Assembly: GCA_905480445.1 (NCBI GenBank)
Contig: CAJQQJ010000014.1
Location: forward strand, 1-6,195
Direction: 5' to 3'
DNA from: an uncultured Alphaproteobacteria bacterium
Lineage (GTDB): Bacteria; Pseudomonadota; Alphaproteobacteria; UBA7985; CAJQQZ01
DNA: 6,195 nt
Of this stretch, positions 5,317 through 6,195 are shown one piece after another (the first letter of the stretch is position 1; every line of letters begins with the position of its first letter). The position numbers were made by a program, and so were the translations under genes. The notes beneath the pieces are model-generated. The model made no database searches. It saw only the letters and a program-made list of their open reading frames with translations, and was not told the origin of the DNA.

Positions 5317-6195
5317 TTATAATTGAGTGCTAAATGATTCTTTCAAAATTAGTTCATTTGTATCTAGTGCCGTAAAATGACTTAGAACCAGTGCTTCGTC
5401 AACTTTCTCGAGCTTTTCTGGATTCCATTTAGGCTTTTTGTCTCTGTCGATTAACAAAGCCCTTACACCTTCAAAGAAATCATGTTCTTTCATGCAGGCT
5501 TGACTGATTCGATATTCCATTTTGAAGACCTCAGCCAGAGACAGACTTTTTGCTCTTTCTAACTGGGTACAGGTAATTTTTAGCGACGTTGGAGAATAGG
5601 TATTGAGTTTGGTCAACGTCTTTCGCGACCAGTCAGAATCCTCTTCTTGCAAGGCAGAAATGATTTCTTCCATAGTTAGGAGAGAAAAAATTTCGTCGAT
5701 GCAACTTCGGTTGTCCTTTAGGGCCGAGGCTTGGTCACAGACCTCCACAACTATCAAGTCTTCTATTAGATCCAATGGCTGACGACACGAAGCCAATTTG
5801 TCCAGGAGGCGGTCAATCTGCGAACTGGGCAAAAAGTGTGTAGCAACACCTGTATTCAAGCAATCAAGGGCCTTCAATCTTTGCCCAGTCAAACCTAAGA
5901 ACAATCCGATCCCACCTGGAAGTCTGGAGAGAAAATGCGAAGCGCCCACGTCAGGAAAAAGACCAATAGAGGTTTCTGGCATCGCAAAGACCGTGCGTTC
6001 GGTGGCTATTCGCACCCGACCGTGAAGTGACAAACCAACACCGCCGCCCATCGTCACACCATCGATGATAGCCACAACAATTTTTGGAAACGTTGCTAGT
6101 CGATAATCCAGTTCGTATTCTTCCCTGAAAAAGTCAGCGGCGAGAACACCATCACCAAGTCCGGAATCGTAGAGCCCTTTGACATCGCCGCCTGC
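5317..6195 (-). CDS. 3-hydroxyisobutyryl-CoA hydrolase (enoyl-CoA hydratase/isomerase family), 5' end outside window
   Basis: This enzyme hydrolyses 3-hydroxyisobutyryl-CoA to 3-hydroxyisobutyrate and CoA in valine breakdown. The frame is open to the right edge: 292 residues are visible of a family length near 350, so roughly 60 N-terminal residues are missing. The visible part begins in the crotonase oxyanion-hole motif AGGDVKGLY (1-9). It continues with FFREEYELDYRLATFPK (22-38), IDGVTMGGGVGLSLHGRVRI (44-63), the AMPETSIGLFPDVGASHFLSRLPGG block (71-95) with the conserved catalytic-region Glu and Asp, and the GLTGQRLK segment. The C-terminal half has SLAEVFKMEYRISQ, HDFFEGVRALLIDRDKKPKWNP, the extension that separates hydrolases of this type from simple enoyl-CoA hydratases. 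A GTG at 6075 lies inside the conserved core and is not the real start. The gene ends 153 bases before the MarR gene and is probably a separate transcription unit. Confidence 0.92.
   Translation of the reverse strand, partial: AGGDVKGLYDSGLGDGVLAADFFREEYELDYRLATFPKIVVAIIDGVTMGGGVGLSLHGRVRIATERTVFAMPETSIGLFPDVGASHFLSRLPGGIGLFLGLTGQRLKALDCLNTGVATHFLPSSQIDRLLDKLASCRQPLDLIEDLIVVEVCDQASALKDNRSCIDEIFSLLTMEEIISALQEEDSDWSRKTLTKLNTYSPTSLKITCTQLERAKSLSLAEVFKMEYRISQACMKEHDFFEGVRALLIDRDKKPKWNPEKLEKVDEALVLSHFTALDTNELILKESFSTQL

Overview
All eight genes in this window lie on the minus strand, and every one is recognisable. The order is the conserved alphaproteobacterial rpiB-glyA-nrdR-ribD-ribE-ribBA block, preceded by a MarR-family regulator and by a 3-hydroxyisobutyryl-CoA hydrolase that enters from the right edge. 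The gene order and the LdtR-like look of the MarR protein point to an alphaproteobacterium. Base composition appears moderate to slightly AT-rich by eye. The exact genus cannot be read from the sequence. No RNA gene, mobile element, CRISPR array or long repeat was seen, and no gap between genes exceeds 153 bases.

Reading in the direction of transcription (right to left): positions 6195-5317 hold the C-terminal 292 residues of a 3-hydroxyisobutyryl-CoA hydrolase (valine catabolism). A 153-base AT-rich gap follows, with a small hairpin, an operator-like dyad and a perfect -35 hexamer. Next is a MarR-type regulator (5163-4705), probably the first gene of the following transcription unit. Then come ribose-5-phosphate isomerase B (4641-4186, TTG start), serine hydroxymethyltransferase (4098-2806), the ribonucleotide-reductase repressor NrdR (2705-2223), and three riboflavin genes: ribD (2245-1112), ribE (1111-503) and the 5' part of ribBA or ribB (461-1, running off the left edge).

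The block ties together nucleotide-linked metabolism. RpiB makes the ribose-5-phosphate/ribulose-5-phosphate pair, and ribulose-5-phosphate is the substrate of the RibB domain. GlyA supplies one-carbon units for purine and thymidylate synthesis. NrdR senses ATP/dATP and controls deoxynucleotide production. RibD, RibE and RibB convert a GTP-derived pyrimidine and ribulose-5-phosphate into riboflavin. The tight junctions (nrdR/ribD overlap of 23 bases; ribD stop directly abutting the ribE start) support co-transcription of nrdR through ribBA.

I found no evidence of a new biological system. The points worth a second look are regulatory or start-site details: the dyad in front of the MarR gene, the weak NrdR-box-like element before nrdR, the TTG start of rpiB, and the missing Shine-Dalgarno in front of ribBA.
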